Made by a program: the position numbers and the translations under genes
Source: Loktanella sp.
GTDB lineage: Bacteria > Pseudomonadota > Alphaproteobacteria > Rhodobacterales > Rhodobacteraceae
Assembly (NCBI GenBank): GCA_017390475.1
Contig: JAFPBO010000030.1
Location: 1 to 64,000, forward strand
Length of the DNA stretch: 64,000 nt
Direction: 5' to 3'
Part shown: positions 42,431 to 51,894 of the stretch, piece after piece
Numbering within the stretch: the stretch's first letter is position 1
Layout of the letters: every line of letters begins with the position of its first letter
The notes under the pieces: model-generated
Told to the model about the DNA's origin: nothing
Databases searched by the model: none
Seen by the model: only the letters and a program-made list of their open reading frames with translations

Positions 42431-43599
42431 TCAGCGTCGATGACGCCCTTGCCAAACTCTTCGCGCTGGTCGCACCGCTCCCTGCCGAGACGGTCACGTT
42501 GCGCGCCGCCGCTGGCCGGGTGCTGTCCCGCGATATCAGCGCAAGGCGCGATCAGCCGCCCTTTGCCGCCTCTGCCATGGATGGCTATGCGATCAAGGCC
42601 GCGGATTACGCCCAAGGCACCCACCTCCAAGTCATCGGCGAATCTGCCGCAGGCCACGGCTGGCACGGCACATTGTCCGCAGGTCAGGCCGTCCGCATCT
42701 TCACCGGCGCGCCACTGCCGGACGGGGCCAATCACGTCGTCATTCAGGAAAACGTCCAACGTGATGGCGAAAATATCACCATCACCGACACGACAGACCA
42801 AGGCGCAAACATCCGCCCCGCAGGCGGCGATTTCCGCATCGGCGACCAGATCACAGCCCCCCGCCTGCTGACCCCCGCCGATATCGCGCTGCTGGCGGCG
42901 ATGAATATCGCGCAGGTCCCGGTCACGCGCAAACCCGTGGTGGCGATCATCGCGACGGGCGACGAACTGGTCCAACCGGGCGACACACCCGGCCCGGATC
43001 AGATCATCGCCTCCAACAGCTACGGCCTTGCTGCCTTGATCACGGCGCAGGGTGGCACCGCACGCCTGCTGCCCATCGCACGTGACACGATCCCGTCACT
43101 GGAACAGGCCTTCACCCTCGCACAGGATGCCGATCTGATCATCACCATCGGCGGTGCCTCGGTCGGCGATCACGATCTGGTCGGACAAGTGGCGGCGTCG
43201 TTGGGGATGGATCGCAGTTTCTACAAAATCGCCATGCGGCCCGGCAAACCGCTGATGGCGGGCAAACTCGGGCGCTCTGCGATGATCGGCCTGCCCGGCA
43301 ACCCGGTCTCGGCCATGGTCTGCGGCCATGTCTTCGTGCTGCCGGTGCTGCGCAAAATGCTCGGCCTCGGCACCGCCGTCGCCGCCACGCAAAACGCCCG
43401 CCTGACCCATGATACCCAGGCTAACGGACCACGCGCCCATTACATGCGCGCCAGATATGATGCGCAAGGCGTCACGATCTTCGACAGGCAGGACAGCAGC
43501 CTGCTTAGCATTCTGGCGCAGGCAAACTGCCTCGCGCTGCGTCCGCCACATGACCCGGCACAACCCGCAGGCGATATGGTGCAGATCATCCCGCTCTGA
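42427..43599 (+). CDS. moeA: molybdopterin molybdotransferase
   Basis: 390 residues. Inserts molybdate (or tungstate) into adenylylated molybdopterin. [18 protein letters not shown] and [17 protein letters not shown] mark the N-terminal part. The MoaB/Mog-like central domain has [14 protein letters not shown] and [12 protein letters not shown], then [13 protein letters not shown] and [11 protein letters not shown]. The start overlaps moaC (ATGA). It is the last gene before the formate dehydrogenase region, which needs this cofactor. Confidence 0.96.
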   Translation: MISVDDALAKLFALVAPLPAETVTLRAAAGRVLSRDISARRDQPPFAASAMDGYAIKAADYAQGTHLQVIGESAAGHGWHGTLSAGQAVRIFTGAPLPDGANHVVIQENVQRDGENITITDTTDQGANIRPAGGDFRIGDQITAPRLLTPADIALLAAMNIAQVPVTRKPVVAIIATGDELVQPGDTPGPDQIIASNSYGLAALITAQGGTARLLPIARDTIPSLEQAFTLAQDADLIITIGGASVGDHDLVGQVAASLGMDRSFYKIAMRPGKPLMAGKLGRSAMIGLPGNPVSAMVCGHVFVLPVLRKMLGLGTAVAATQNARLTHDTQANGPRAHYMRARYDAQGVTIFDRQDSSLLSILAQANCLALRPPHDPAQPAGDMVQIIPL

Positions 43600-43604
43600 C
43601 AGCT

Positions 43605-43640
43605 TCTTATTTCTAAAAGTACTCCCGCCGGAGGCCTATC
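43605..43640. repeat. dispersed gene-end repeat after moeA
   Basis: CTTCTTATTTCTAAAAGTAC followed by TCCCGCCGGAGGC, a copy of the element at 11329 with several T-tract changes. It lies between convergent moeA and the cytochrome gene. A hairpin-rich GC stretch follows to 43685. Confidence 0.65.
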
Positions 43641-43685
43641 CCGCTTGCGCAGCAAACGCCGGCATCAGGGAAAAGCCCTGCCGCC

Positions 43686-44957
43686 TCAGTCAATCGCCGC
43701 TGTGGCACGCGCCAGAAAGGCGACCAGCGCGGCGCGGTCGGCTTCGGCGCTGATCCGCTGTTCCGGCATCCGTGATCCGGGGGTATAGGCCTCGGGGCCA
43801 TATTTGAACAGATCGGCGACGCTCTGTTCATCCCAGATAATATCCATGTCGCGCAGGGCGGCAGAATAATCATAACCTGGTTGTGCCGCAATCGGACGGC
43901 CCAGCACACCGTGCAGACTGGGCCCGGCCCGGCTGTCATCATCCGGTGTCAGCGCGTGGCATACAGCGCAGCTTTGCCAGATTTCGGCACCACGGCTGCC
44001 ATCATCATAATCGGCGGTCACCACCCCGGCATGATCGCCCAAGGGTGTGGCATCTTCCAGCGACCAGCGCCGGATCAGCCCATCGGCACCTGCGGTAAAG
44101 ACCTGGGTCGGGGTCAGCGTCAGGCCCCAGACCGGCCCGCTGGCGGCAGTAAACATATGGCGTTGCGCCAGATCGCCCGCCGCCAGCAGCCAGACCGTGC
44201 CGTCAATCGCCGCAGTGGCAATATCAGCAGAGGTCGCGGCAACCGCCACAAGCGGACGGTCGGTCAGAAACCGTTCCGGCAGCAGATCGCCATTTTGGGC
44301 ATAAAGCCGCAAGGCCCCTTCGGCAAAGATCACGGCAATCCGGTCACCGCTGACCGCCAGCCCGTTCGGCAGATCCGGCAGGTCACGGCGGAATTGCAGA
44401 TCGAGCCCGCCTGTCCAGCGCGCCAGCCGCAGATCCCCCCCAACCGTGACAAGATCACCGCCGGGCAGAAAGCCCAGTCCCACCACACGGTCGGTATGGG
44501 CCTGCATTTCGGTCGTGGTGCGGGTCGCGAGATCAAGCAGCACGACCTGTCCATCCCAGAACCCGGCCGCCACGGCACTGCCGTCAGGCGCCACATCCAA
44601 AGAGGCGATCGGCGATTGCCCAGGCATCGTGGCAAACTCCGGCGCGCGCCCCTGCGCTTGCCACAGCGCCAGCCGCCCATCCTGCCCGGCGGTCACAAAG
44701 CCACCCGCAGGCAGCAGCCTGACCGCCGTCACATTGCCATCATGAAAACGGGTGACGTTACGCGCTGCGGCCGTGTCCAGATCCCACAGGATCGCGCGGG
44801 TATCAAACCCGCCCGACACCAACAGCCCGTCACGCGCATCCAATGCGCCGACCGGCCCGCCATGCCCCGCCAGATCCTGCGCTTGGACCGGCAGCGCCAG
44901 CGCAGTCGCCAGCGCCAGCCAGCCGAGCCTTGGCCCTATGACCGGCCCCGCATTCAA
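43686..44957 (-). CDS. WD40 beta-propeller fused to cytochrome c
   Basis: 423 residues. A signal peptide (LGWLALATALALPVQAQ) is followed by a propeller of seven WD40-like repeats (residues about 28-310, e.g. ALDARDGLLVSGGFDTRAIL). The C-terminal class I cytochrome c domain has haem site C330-A-V-C-H334 and axial Met397 in PGSRMPEQR. It is periplasmic. The only in-frame start before the signal peptide is TTG at 44957, which overlaps the stop of the upstream peptide gene (TTGA), so it depends on translational coupling. Position at the end of the FDH operon suggests an electron carrier or docking partner for FDH. Confidence 0.88.
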   Translation of the reverse strand: MNAGPVIGPRLGWLALATALALPVQAQDLAGHGGPVGALDARDGLLVSGGFDTRAILWDLDTAAARNVTRFHDGNVTAVRLLPAGGFVTAGQDGRLALWQAQGRAPEFATMPGQSPIASLDVAPDGSAVAAGFWDGQVVLLDLATRTTTEMQAHTDRVVGLGFLPGGDLVTVGGDLRLARWTGGLDLQFRRDLPDLPNGLAVSGDRIAVIFAEGALRLYAQNGDLLPERFLTDRPLVAVAATSADIATAAIDGTVWLLAAGDLAQRHMFTAASGPVWGLTLTPTQVFTAGADGLIRRWSLEDATPLGDHAGVVTADYDDGSRGAEIWQSCAVCHALTPDDDSRAGPSLHGVLGRPIAAQPGYDYSAALRDMDIIWDEQSVADLFKYGPEAYTPGSRMPEQRISAEADRAALVAFLARATAAID

Positions 44958-45109
44958 TTGCCGATAAGGTTCGAGCCAGGGTTATCGACCCTGGCACCGT
45001 CACTTGTATAGGCCGCATAGGACGGCTGCTGGAATGTCGTGTTCAACACGAATGACGCGCCAACGGCGGCCACGACGGCGAAAATAACGGCGAACAAAAA
45101 GGCTTTCAT
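44954..45109 (-). CDS. 51-residue single-pass membrane peptide
   Basis: ATG at 45109 with AGGAGA seven bases upstream, 12 bases after mrp. Residues 3-21 are hydrophobic (AFLFAVIFAVVAAVGASF), followed by a polar tail (TSDGARVDNPGSNLIGN). It could be a lone helix or a cleavable signal with a short exported tail. It ends TGA, overlapping the TTG start of the cytochrome gene. No family is recognised. It may couple translation of the next gene or be a small subunit of the FDH complex. Confidence 0.7.
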   Translation of the reverse strand: MKAFLFAVIFAVVAAVGASFVLNTTFQQPSYAAYTSDGARVDNPGSNLIGN

Positions 45110-45121
45110 CTGTTTCTCCTC

Positions 45122-46213
45122 TCAGCTGCGGACCGGGCGCTGGCCCGGCTCCGCAGTATTCAACCCGTCCAGGATCGCACGGGCAATCTGCTTGTAAATC
45201 TGGCCCAAAGGCCCATCCGGCGCGCGCGCCGTGATTGGTTGCCCGGCATCAGAGGCCGCGCGCAACGCCATGGTCAGCGGGACACCACCCAGAAACGGCA
45301 CCGCCAGCCGTGCGGCCTCGGCCTCTGCGCCGCCCTGACCAAAGATCGCATGGCTGCTGCCGCAATCGGGGCAGATGAAATGCGACATGTTTTCGATCAG
45401 GCCAAGGATCGGCACATCGACCTTGCGGAACATCGCGATACCACGGCGGGCATCGATCAACGATAAATCCTGCGGCGTCGATACGATCACCGCCCCCGAA
45501 AGCTGCGTGCCCTGCGCCAGCGCCAGCTGCGCATCACCCGTGCCGGGCGGCATATCGACCAACAGCAGATCCAGCGCACCCCATTCCACATCGGCCATCA
45601 TCTGGGTGATCGCCGACATCACCATCGGGCCACGCCAGACCATCGCGGTTTCGGCATCGACCAGCATGCCCATCGACATCGCCTTGATCCCATAGGCCTG
45701 CATCGGCTTGAGCTTGCGACCCGCACCCATGCCCGGTTTGCCATGCAATCCCAGCAAGGTCGGCAAGGAAGGGCCATAGATATCGGCATCCAATATACCC
45801 ACCGTCAACCCCAGCCCGCGTAGCGCCAGCGCCAGATTGACCGTGGTGGTGGATTTGCCAACCCCCCCTTTGCCAGAGGCGACGGCGATCACATGCCCGA
45901 TCCCCGCCAGCGGATCGGCTTTGCCCGCAGGCTCTGCCACCAGTTTCGGCGGCGCACCGCGTTCTGCGGTCAACACGACAAAGACCGAGGTCACCCCGGG
46001 CAATCCGCGCAACTGCGCGTCCAGATCGTCACGCAGCGGGCCGAATGCCTGCGCCTCATCGGCGCTGACGCTGATCGACAAGCTGACCCGCCCGCCCTGC
46101 ACATTCAGCCCCGCAACCCGCCCGGACGTGCCAAGCCCCTGCCCGTCCGGCAGGACAGCAGCATCCAGCACGGCACGAATGGCGTCATCCAGATTGCGGT
46201 CGGCTGTGGACAT
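45122..46213 (-). CDS. mrp: Mrp/ApbC-type iron-sulfur cluster carrier
   Basis: 363 residues. An N-terminal MIP18/DUF59-like domain (residues 1-90) is followed by the P-loop GKGGVGKSTTTVNLAL near residue 113. DIYGPSLPTLLG, DMPPGTGDAQLALAQG and the cluster-binding ICPDCGSSHAIFG (CxxC) follow. Mrp/ApbC proteins hold a bridging [4Fe-4S] cluster in a homodimer and pass it to targets. The ATG at 46213 is chosen over a GTG nine bases upstream. Its place inside the FDH operon, where many cluster-binding proteins are made, supports dedicated cluster loading. Confidence 0.93.
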   Translation of the reverse strand: MSTADRNLDDAIRAVLDAAVLPDGQGLGTSGRVAGLNVQGGRVSLSISVSADEAQAFGPLRDDLDAQLRGLPGVTSVFVVLTAERGAPPKLVAEPAGKADPLAGIGHVIAVASGKGGVGKSTTTVNLALALRGLGLTVGILDADIYGPSLPTLLGLHGKPGMGAGRKLKPMQAYGIKAMSMGMLVDAETAMVWRGPMVMSAITQMMADVEWGALDLLLVDMPPGTGDAQLALAQGTQLSGAVIVSTPQDLSLIDARRGIAMFRKVDVPILGLIENMSHFICPDCGSSHAIFGQGGAEAEAARLAVPFLGGVPLTMALRAASDAGQPITARAPDGPLGQIYKQIARAILDGLNTAEPGQRPVRS

Positions 46214-46240
46214 TTTTCTCACTTGCGCCTGAAACGAAGA

Positions 46241-46264
46241 CCCAGCCTCTGTGGTGAAGCTGGG
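46241..46264 (-). terminator. weak hairpin after the FDH cytochrome b subunit gene
   Basis: CCCAGC (46241-46246) pairs with GCTGGG (46259-46264) around a 12-base loop, in the 78-base gap before mrp. On the minus strand only a weak T-run follows. It probably attenuates rather than ends transcription. Confidence 0.3.
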
Positions 46265-46291
46265 CCCAAATTACTCTCGTCGGTGCCGGTT

Positions 46292-47293
46292 TTATTCGGC
46301 CGGCGTAGAAGCCCGCGCTGTGCCCGATGTCTTGGCTTTCACCTCGACCTCTTCCACCCAAAGCGCGTGATGCTCTTTGGCCCAGTTCTCATCCACTTCG
46401 CCAGAACCCATCGCGTCGAACGCGCCTTCCATACCGACCGAACCGATATAGATATGGGCAATGATGATCGCCGACAGAACCGCCGCAGCAAGGGCGTGAA
46501 TGGTCTGGAAGAACTGCCAGTCAGCAGCGGCGCCTGCCTCTGCCGGGAACAGCAGCATGACACCGGTGAACGACAAGGCCACGCCCCCCAGGATCACCGA
46601 CCAGAACACCACCTTTTGACCGGCGTTGAATTTCTTCGCGGGCGGATGCACGCCTTTCTTGAGCAGGCCACCACCCTGTTTGATCCAGGCCAGATCGACC
46701 TTGTCGGGGATATTGTCGATCACCCACAGGATCAGGATCAACGCCAGCGCCACCATGAAAGGCCAGGCCAGATAATTATGCGCCAGCTTGCCAAAGGCGG
46801 TCAGACTGCCAAAGGCATTTTCGCCGATGATCGGCAGGATCACGGTTTTGCCGATGACCAAATTCAGCCCGGTCAACGCCAGAATGATAAAGGTCGAGGC
46901 CAGGGTCCAATGCGCGAACCGGTCCAAAGAGTTGAACCGCAGGATCTTGCGGCCCGACATCCCCGCCTCAACCCGGATACGGCCACGGATGACGTAAAAC
47001 AGCGTCAACAGCACAACCATCCCGACAATCGCAACGATGAATACAAAGTTGAGCGTCGTGCCCTGCAGCGCTGCCCAGGCCTTGTTGTCAGGTTTGATCA
47101 GATTGGCTGCATTCTGATCGGGAATGCTGGTCCGGCCAGCGACAGCATTGCCATCTGCGCCCAAAGCCTCGAACATCGAGTCTTCATTGACCGATTGCGC
47201 CGTCGGATTGACCTGCGCCTGCGCATCCATCGTGGTCAATGACAGAAAACCGACGGCCAGAAGGGCAATCATCATTCGTGAAAGAATTTGCAT
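46292..47293 (-). CDS. formate dehydrogenase cytochrome b (gamma) subunit
   Basis: 333 residues. A signal-like helix at the start is followed by a periplasmic stretch (residues 25-75) and four membrane helices. His ligands for two b haems are seen in RFAHWTLAS, KLAHNYLAWP, TIHALAAAVL and IIIAHIYIGSVG. The start at 47293 gives six-base spacing from AAAGGGG; the ATG at 47299 directly abuts it. It passes electrons from the Fe-S subunit to quinone. The gene starts 11 bases after the Fe-S subunit gene. Confidence 0.93.
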   Translation of the reverse strand: MQILSRMMIALLAVGFLSLTTMDAQAQVNPTAQSVNEDSMFEALGADGNAVAGRTSIPDQNAANLIKPDNKAWAALQGTTLNFVFIVAIVGMVVLLTLFYVIRGRIRVEAGMSGRKILRFNSLDRFAHWTLASTFIILALTGLNLVIGKTVILPIIGENAFGSLTAFGKLAHNYLAWPFMVALALILILWVIDNIPDKVDLAWIKQGGGLLKKGVHPPAKKFNAGQKVVFWSVILGGVALSFTGVMLLFPAEAGAAADWQFFQTIHALAAAVLSAIIIAHIYIGSVGMEGAFDAMGSGEVDENWAKEHHALWVEEVEVKAKTSGTARASTPAE

Positions 47294-47304
47294 GATCATC
47301 CCCT

Positions 47305-47901
47305 TTATACCGTAACCGTTTCGCCATAGGCGGTGCGCCAGCCCCAGGCGCCCGATCCATAGCCCCGCGTGACGACACGTTCGCGGTAGATATCGGCGAT
47401 GATGTCGCCATCACCCGCCAGCAGCGCCTTGGTCGAACACATTTCCGCACATAGCGGCAGCTTGCCTTCGGCCAGCCGGTTCGCGCCATATTTGACATAT
47501 TCGGCCTGGCTCATGTCCTCTTCGGGGCCACCCGAACAATAGGTGCATTTGTCCATCTTGCCGCGGGTACCGAAATTGGCAGTCTGCGGATATTGCGGCG
47601 CACCGAACGGACAAGCATAGCTGCAATAGCCGCAGCCGATGCAGGTATCCTTGTTGTGCAACACCACGGCATCATCCGTGGTGTAAAAGCAATTGACCGG
47701 ACAGACCGCCGCGCAGGGCGCATCGGTGCAATGCATACAGGCCATCGACACCGACCGTTCCCCCGGCAGACCATCGTTCAGCGTCACAACGCGCCGCCGG
47801 TTGATGCCCCAAGGAACCTCGTGTTCGTTCTTGCAAGCCGTCACGCAGGCGTTGCATTCGATACAGCGGTCCGCGTCGCATAGAAATTTCATGCGTGCCA
47901 T
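47305..47901 (-). CDS. formate dehydrogenase iron-sulfur (beta) subunit
   Basis: 198 residues. Four [4Fe-4S] sites: Cys13-16-19-23 (CIECNACVTAC), Cys55-58-63-67, Cys87-90-93-97 (CIGCGYCSYAC), and Cys119-122 with Cys151-155. There is no C-terminal membrane helix, unlike E. coli FdnH. Anchoring would therefore rely on the cytochrome b subunit. It transfers electrons from the catalytic subunit to haem. Starts 13 bases after the alpha-subunit stop. Confidence 0.95.
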   Translation of the reverse strand: MARMKFLCDADRCIECNACVTACKNEHEVPWGINRRRVVTLNDGLPGERSVSMACMHCTDAPCAAVCPVNCFYTTDDAVVLHNKDTCIGCGYCSYACPFGAPQYPQTANFGTRGKMDKCTYCSGGPEEDMSQAEYVKYGANRLAEGKLPLCAEMCSTKALLAGDGDIIADIYRERVVTRGYGSGAWGWRTAYGETVTV

Positions 47902-47914
47902 AATCTTTTCTCCC

Positions 47915-50884
47915 TTATGCCGCTGCGATCTGGCAAAGCGTCACTTTGCCTTCATGCATGCCCGTCACCGGATCATAGCCATAGCTGGTAATGACATTGA
48001 CCGATTCACCCAAAACAATCGGATCGGTGCCAGCGGGGTAATTCCCGCGCTGGTCCTCGCCTTCGAACCAACCGGCAAAGTGGAACGGCATAAAGGCAAG
48101 CCCTGCGTTCACCCGTTCCGTCACCAGCGCCTTGACCCGCGCTTTTGATCCACCCTCTGGGCCATAGACCCAGACCCAGCCGCCATCGGCAATCCCGCGC
48201 GCCGTCGCATCGGCGGGATTGATCTCGACGAACATATCCTGCTGCAATTCGGCAAGCCATGGGTTGGACCGGGTCTCTTCGCCGCCACCTTCATATTCGA
48301 CCAGACGGCCGGATGTGAGGATGATCGGGAAGTCCTGCGCCACATTGCGGTCAACCGCGCTTTGCTGCACCGCTTTACCGATATTGGGCATACGCTGCTG
48401 CCACCGGTCCTCGTTGGTGGGATATTCGGCAACCAGTTCCGGGCGGGCCGAATAGATCGGTTCGCGGTGGACCGGGATCGGGTCCGGCAGGTTCCACGCC
48501 ACGGCGCGGGCCTTGCCATTGCCGTAGGGCACGCAACCATGTTCGATCGCCACCCGCTGGATGCCGCCCGACAGGTCGGTTGACCAGCTGACGCCATCGA
48601 CCGCATCTTCCACGCCGCCGCCGATATCCTCCATCACGGCAAGCTCCGCCGCTGTCAGATCGCTGTCCCAGCCCAGCTGCTTCAGCAGGCCCAGGGTGAA
48701 CTCCGGATAGCCATCCTGAATCTCCGACCCAGGGTTAAAGCTACCCTCGGCCAACAGGGTTTCCCCGTCCCGTTCCAGGCCAAAGCGGGGGCGGAACGTG
48801 CCGCCGCCGTCTCTGACAGCTACATTGGTGTTATACAGAATATGGCTGCCCGGATGCCGTAGTTCCGGCGTGCCCCAGCAAGGCCATGGCAGACCGTAAA
48901 AATCACCCCTGATCTCTTCTGGTGCATCGGGTTTCGCACGCAGTGTCACCAGATCGAAATGCTGCTGATTGGCCATATGGGCCTTCAGCCGTTCCGGGCT
49001 CTGACCGGTATAGCCGGTGGACCAGCCGCCGCGGTTGATCTCGCGCATGATTGATTCAGGGGTCGGCTCCATGCCGAATTTGCCCTGCACCAGTTCAAAA
49101 TTCTTGACCATCTCATCGGCAAAACCCAGCCGCTGCGCCAAAGCATAAATCACGGCATAATCATTGTCGGATTCAAAGATCGGATCGACGACCTTTTCCC
49201 CCCATTGGATCGACCGGTTCGATGCGGTGCGCGACCCGGAACATTCAAACTGGGTACAGATCGGCAGCAGATAGGTATTGTCGGTTCTCGAATGCAGCGC
49301 GGCAAATGTCGTCGGATGCGGATCCGCGACCACCAGCAGATCCAGCGCATCCATGCCACGCCTTGCGTCCTGCATCCGTGGCACGGTGTTGCCGCCATGG
49401 CCAAAGACGACCATCGCCTTGATATTGTCTTTCTGGTCGATCTCTTCGCTGTCAATGGTCACGGCATCAAACCAGCGGGTTGATGTGATCCCCGGAATGG
49501 TCATGTTTTCCGCGGGCGTGCGCGCATCGCGACCACCCTTGGCCGGGACCGCATCGAAACGGTCGACGAAATAATCATAGGGCACGTCCCAGACCCGGGC
49601 CCAATGCCGCCAGGCACCTTCGCCCAGACCATAATAGCAAGGCAGGTTCCCCACATCGAGACCGAAATCCGTGGCACCCTGCACGTTGCAGTGACCGCGG
49701 AAGATATTGGCGCCATTGCCTTCACTGCCGACATTGCCCGTCGCCAGCAGCAGCAGGTTATAGGCCCGCACATTGGCGGTGCCGACCGTATGCTGCGTGC
49801 CGCCCATACACCAGATGAATGTGGCCGGACGTTCCTTGGCAAAAGTCTCTGCCGCGCGTTTCAGCGTATCGCCGTCAATGCCGGAAATGCGTTCCACCAC
49901 ATCCGGGGTGTAATCCTTGACGACTTCGCGGACCTGATCCATGCCGTAAACGCGCTGTGCCAGATATTCGGTATCTTCCCAGCCGTTTTCAAAAATATGA
50001 TACAGCATGCCGTTGATCACGGCGATATCGGTGCCCGGACGGAACCGGATATATTCGGTGGCATGCGCCGCTGTCCGGGTGAACCGCGGGTCCAGCACGA
50101 TCACATTGGCGCGCTGTGTTTCCTTGCCTTCCAGGATATGCTGCAACGACACCGGATGTGCCTCTGCGGCATTCGACCCCATGACGATCACGGTCTTGGA
50201 ATTGCGGATGTCATTATAGCTGTTGGTCATCGCACCATAGCCCCAGGTGTTCGCCACCCCGGCCACGGTTGTCGAATGGCAAATACGCGCCTGATGGTCG
50301 ACGTTGTTGGTGCCCCAGAATGCCGCCAGCTTGCGGAACAGATAGGACCCTTCATTGCTGAACTTTGCAGAGCCCAGCAGATAGACGGAATCAGCACCGG
50401 ACGTTTCGCGGATATCGCCCATCTTGGCAGCAATTTCGTCCAGCGCCTGTTCCCAGGTGATCCGCTGCCATTCACCGCCGACCTTTTTCATCGGGTATTT
50501 CAGGCGGCGGTCACCATGCACGACCTCGCGCACCGATGCGCCTTTGGCACAATGGGTGCCGCGGTTGATCGGGCTGTTATAGGCAGGTTCCTGACCGACC
50601 CAGACACCATTCTGCACCTCGGCAAGCACGGTACAACCGACCGAACAATGGGTACACATGTTCTTTTTGATTTCGATAGGCTGCGCCATATCGGTAAAAC
50701 CGGCAGCCTCGACGCGCTGGGTCAGGCCAGCGCCCATTGTGGCAACGGCGGCCAGCCCCCCGATACTCAGCCCCGAGGCGCGCAGAAAGCTGCGGCGGTC
50801 CATTGGTTTCGCGGACATGCCTGCCGCCATCTGCGACAAACGGCCCGCGGTCGCTGTCTCGCGTGATCTGCGTTTTACCAGCAT
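47915..50884 (-). CDS. formate dehydrogenase catalytic (alpha) subunit, Cys form
   Basis: 989 residues. The Tat signal is DRRSFLRASG at residues 29-38 after a long basic N-terminus; a start at residue 28 is the alternative. The [4Fe-4S] ligands are Cys77, 80, 84 and 112. The metal ligand is Cys202 in ARICHSTTVAGVANTWG, where E. coli FdnG has selenocysteine; no in-frame UGA is present. The bis-pterin binding domains and a C-terminal aspartate-decarboxylase-like barrel follow. Mo versus W cannot be told from sequence, but an adjacent tungstate transporter favours W. The ATG shares a base with the upstream TGA. Confidence 0.96.
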   Translation of the reverse strand: MLVKRRSRETATAGRLSQMAAGMSAKPMDRRSFLRASGLSIGGLAAVATMGAGLTQRVEAAGFTDMAQPIEIKKNMCTHCSVGCTVLAEVQNGVWVGQEPAYNSPINRGTHCAKGASVREVVHGDRRLKYPMKKVGGEWQRITWEQALDEIAAKMGDIRETSGADSVYLLGSAKFSNEGSYLFRKLAAFWGTNNVDHQARICHSTTVAGVANTWGYGAMTNSYNDIRNSKTVIVMGSNAAEAHPVSLQHILEGKETQRANVIVLDPRFTRTAAHATEYIRFRPGTDIAVINGMLYHIFENGWEDTEYLAQRVYGMDQVREVVKDYTPDVVERISGIDGDTLKRAAETFAKERPATFIWCMGGTQHTVGTANVRAYNLLLLATGNVGSEGNGANIFRGHCNVQGATDFGLDVGNLPCYYGLGEGAWRHWARVWDVPYDYFVDRFDAVPAKGGRDARTPAENMTIPGITSTRWFDAVTIDSEEIDQKDNIKAMVVFGHGGNTVPRMQDARRGMDALDLLVVADPHPTTFAALHSRTDNTYLLPICTQFECSGSRTASNRSIQWGEKVVDPIFESDNDYAVIYALAQRLGFADEMVKNFELVQGKFGMEPTPESIMREINRGGWSTGYTGQSPERLKAHMANQQHFDLVTLRAKPDAPEEIRGDFYGLPWPCWGTPELRHPGSHILYNTNVAVRDGGGTFRPRFGLERDGETLLAEGSFNPGSEIQDGYPEFTLGLLKQLGWDSDLTAAELAVMEDIGGGVEDAVDGVSWSTDLSGGIQRVAIEHGCVPYGNGKARAVAWNLPDPIPVHREPIYSARPELVAEYPTNEDRWQQRMPNIGKAVQQSAVDRNVAQDFPIILTSGRLVEYEGGGEETRSNPWLAELQQDMFVEINPADATARGIADGGWVWVYGPEGGSKARVKALVTERVNAGLAFMPFHFAGWFEGEDQRGNYPAGTDPIVLGESVNVITSYGYDPVTGMHEGKVTLCQIAAA

Positions 50885-51099
50885 CAGTTATCCCCCCGCA
50901 CATAGTAACGATTTGTTCTGTAAAAATTCTCGACATGTTCGGTCAGCTGATAGCGCGCGCGGGTGCGTTCCTCGCCCGATTGCTGCGCAAAGGCTGGCCG
51001 CGCTGTCCCGGTGGTCAGCACCGCCGCAGAGGCCGCACCCGTGGCGGCCACGCCAAAAAACGACCGCCGGCTCAGTGGGTTGTGTTTGTCATGTGCCAT
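50884..51099 (-). CDS. Tat-signal small protein of FDH regions
   Basis: 71 residues. A twin-arginine signal, LSRRSFFGVAATGAASAAVL, is followed by TGTARPAFA and a 30-residue polar tail (RARYQLTEHVENFYRTNRYY). Such proteins are found next to Tat-exported formate dehydrogenases and have no fixed function. GGGAGAAG precedes the ATG. It is translationally coupled to the alpha subunit (TGATG), suggesting stoichiometric co-export or a subunit role. Confidence 0.85.
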   Translation of the reverse strand: MAHDKHNPLSRRSFFGVAATGAASAAVLTTGTARPAFAQQSGEERTRARYQLTEHVENFYRTNRYYVRGDN

Positions 51100-51166
51100 C
51101 TGCTTCTCCCAATTGGCAGGAAATGGGCCGCCTCCTGCGCCATCGCCTGATTTCTGTTCATACTAC

Positions 51167-51772
51167 TCAAGCGGCGAGCTGAAACGCCCGCGCTTCGATA
51201 TCTGTCAACAACCTGCCGATTTCGGCCACTGGCCGGTAAAACCGCGCGCTTGGCGCGACAGCCAGATCATCGAAAAACTGCGCCGCCCAAGGCGCGATAT
51301 GTTTGCTGAAAAACGCGGCCTGTGCCTGCGCATTAACCGCAATGTCACCCGCGATCATATCGGCCATCACCGACAGCAGCAGTGCCATATGATCTTCGGG
51401 GTCATGCCGGTTGACCGCGCGCGCCACGCCAAGCTGCGCCAGATCGTCGCGCAACACCGCCAAAGGCCGTTCGTTCAGAAAACCGGTCAGATAAAAGCTG
51501 GCATAGGGCAGCAATTCGCCACGGCCGACCCCGACGAAAAGTTCAAAATATTCGCGTTGCACCGCCTGCGGATCAGCAGTTTTCGCCGCCGTCGCCAGCG
51601 CGCCATAGGCCTGACCCATAGGGGTGTCATCGCCTTGCAACCCGGCGATCTGCGTCAACACAGCCTTGTCAGGCGCTGTGGACAACACATGCGACAGGAA
51701 ACGGTATTGCTCTGCGCGTGCCGCTTCGACTGGATGGATTGCTCGCCCGGTGACGGGCTGGCTGTCTGTCAT
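51167..51772 (-). CDS. TorD/DmsD-family chaperone for FDH
   Basis: 201 residues, all-helical. YFELFVGVGRGELLPYASFYLTGF is the family core (around residue 85), with VNRHDPEDHMALLLSVMADM after it. These chaperones bind the Tat signal of the molybdoenzyme and hold it until cofactor is inserted. It starts the structural FDH operon, with AAGGGT upstream and an inverted repeat 23 bases before the ATG. The following gene is the Tat small protein. Confidence 0.9.
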   Translation of the reverse strand: MTDSQPVTGRAIHPVEAARAEQYRFLSHVLSTAPDKAVLTQIAGLQGDDTPMGQAYGALATAAKTADPQAVQREYFELFVGVGRGELLPYASFYLTGFLNERPLAVLRDDLAQLGVARAVNRHDPEDHMALLLSVMADMIAGDIAVNAQAQAAFFSKHIAPWAAQFFDDLAVAPSARFYRPVAEIGRLLTDIEARAFQLAA

Positions 51773-51794
51773 TGTCGTGTTACCCTTGCTCACT

Positions 51795-51812
51795 GCTGTA
51801 ACGTTGTACAGC
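51795..51812. promoter_or_regulatory. inverted repeat in the FDH operon leader
   Basis: GCTGTA-ACGTTG-TACAGC, perfect six-base arms with a six-base spacer, 23 bases before the TorD-type gene in a 122-base gap. It could be the operator that separates FDH structural genes from the upstream accessory genes. No regulator gene is nearby. Confidence 0.4.
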
Positions 51813-51894
51813 GGCTGCCTAAATCTTAGTCGCCAAGCATCTGAGTGTCCAGCATTTTGATCGCGCTTCACCCCGTCCGGCACCGGTTTCCGGC

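Noticed and set aside
50277-50283. Selenocysteine at the FDH active site
   Set aside because: The codon at residue 202 is TGC (Cys) and the frame has no internal TGA, so no SECIS element is needed.
49604-50866. 420-codon plus-strand frame opposite the FDH alpha gene
   Set aside because: Antisense frame of a well-supported gene; no ribosome site or motif.
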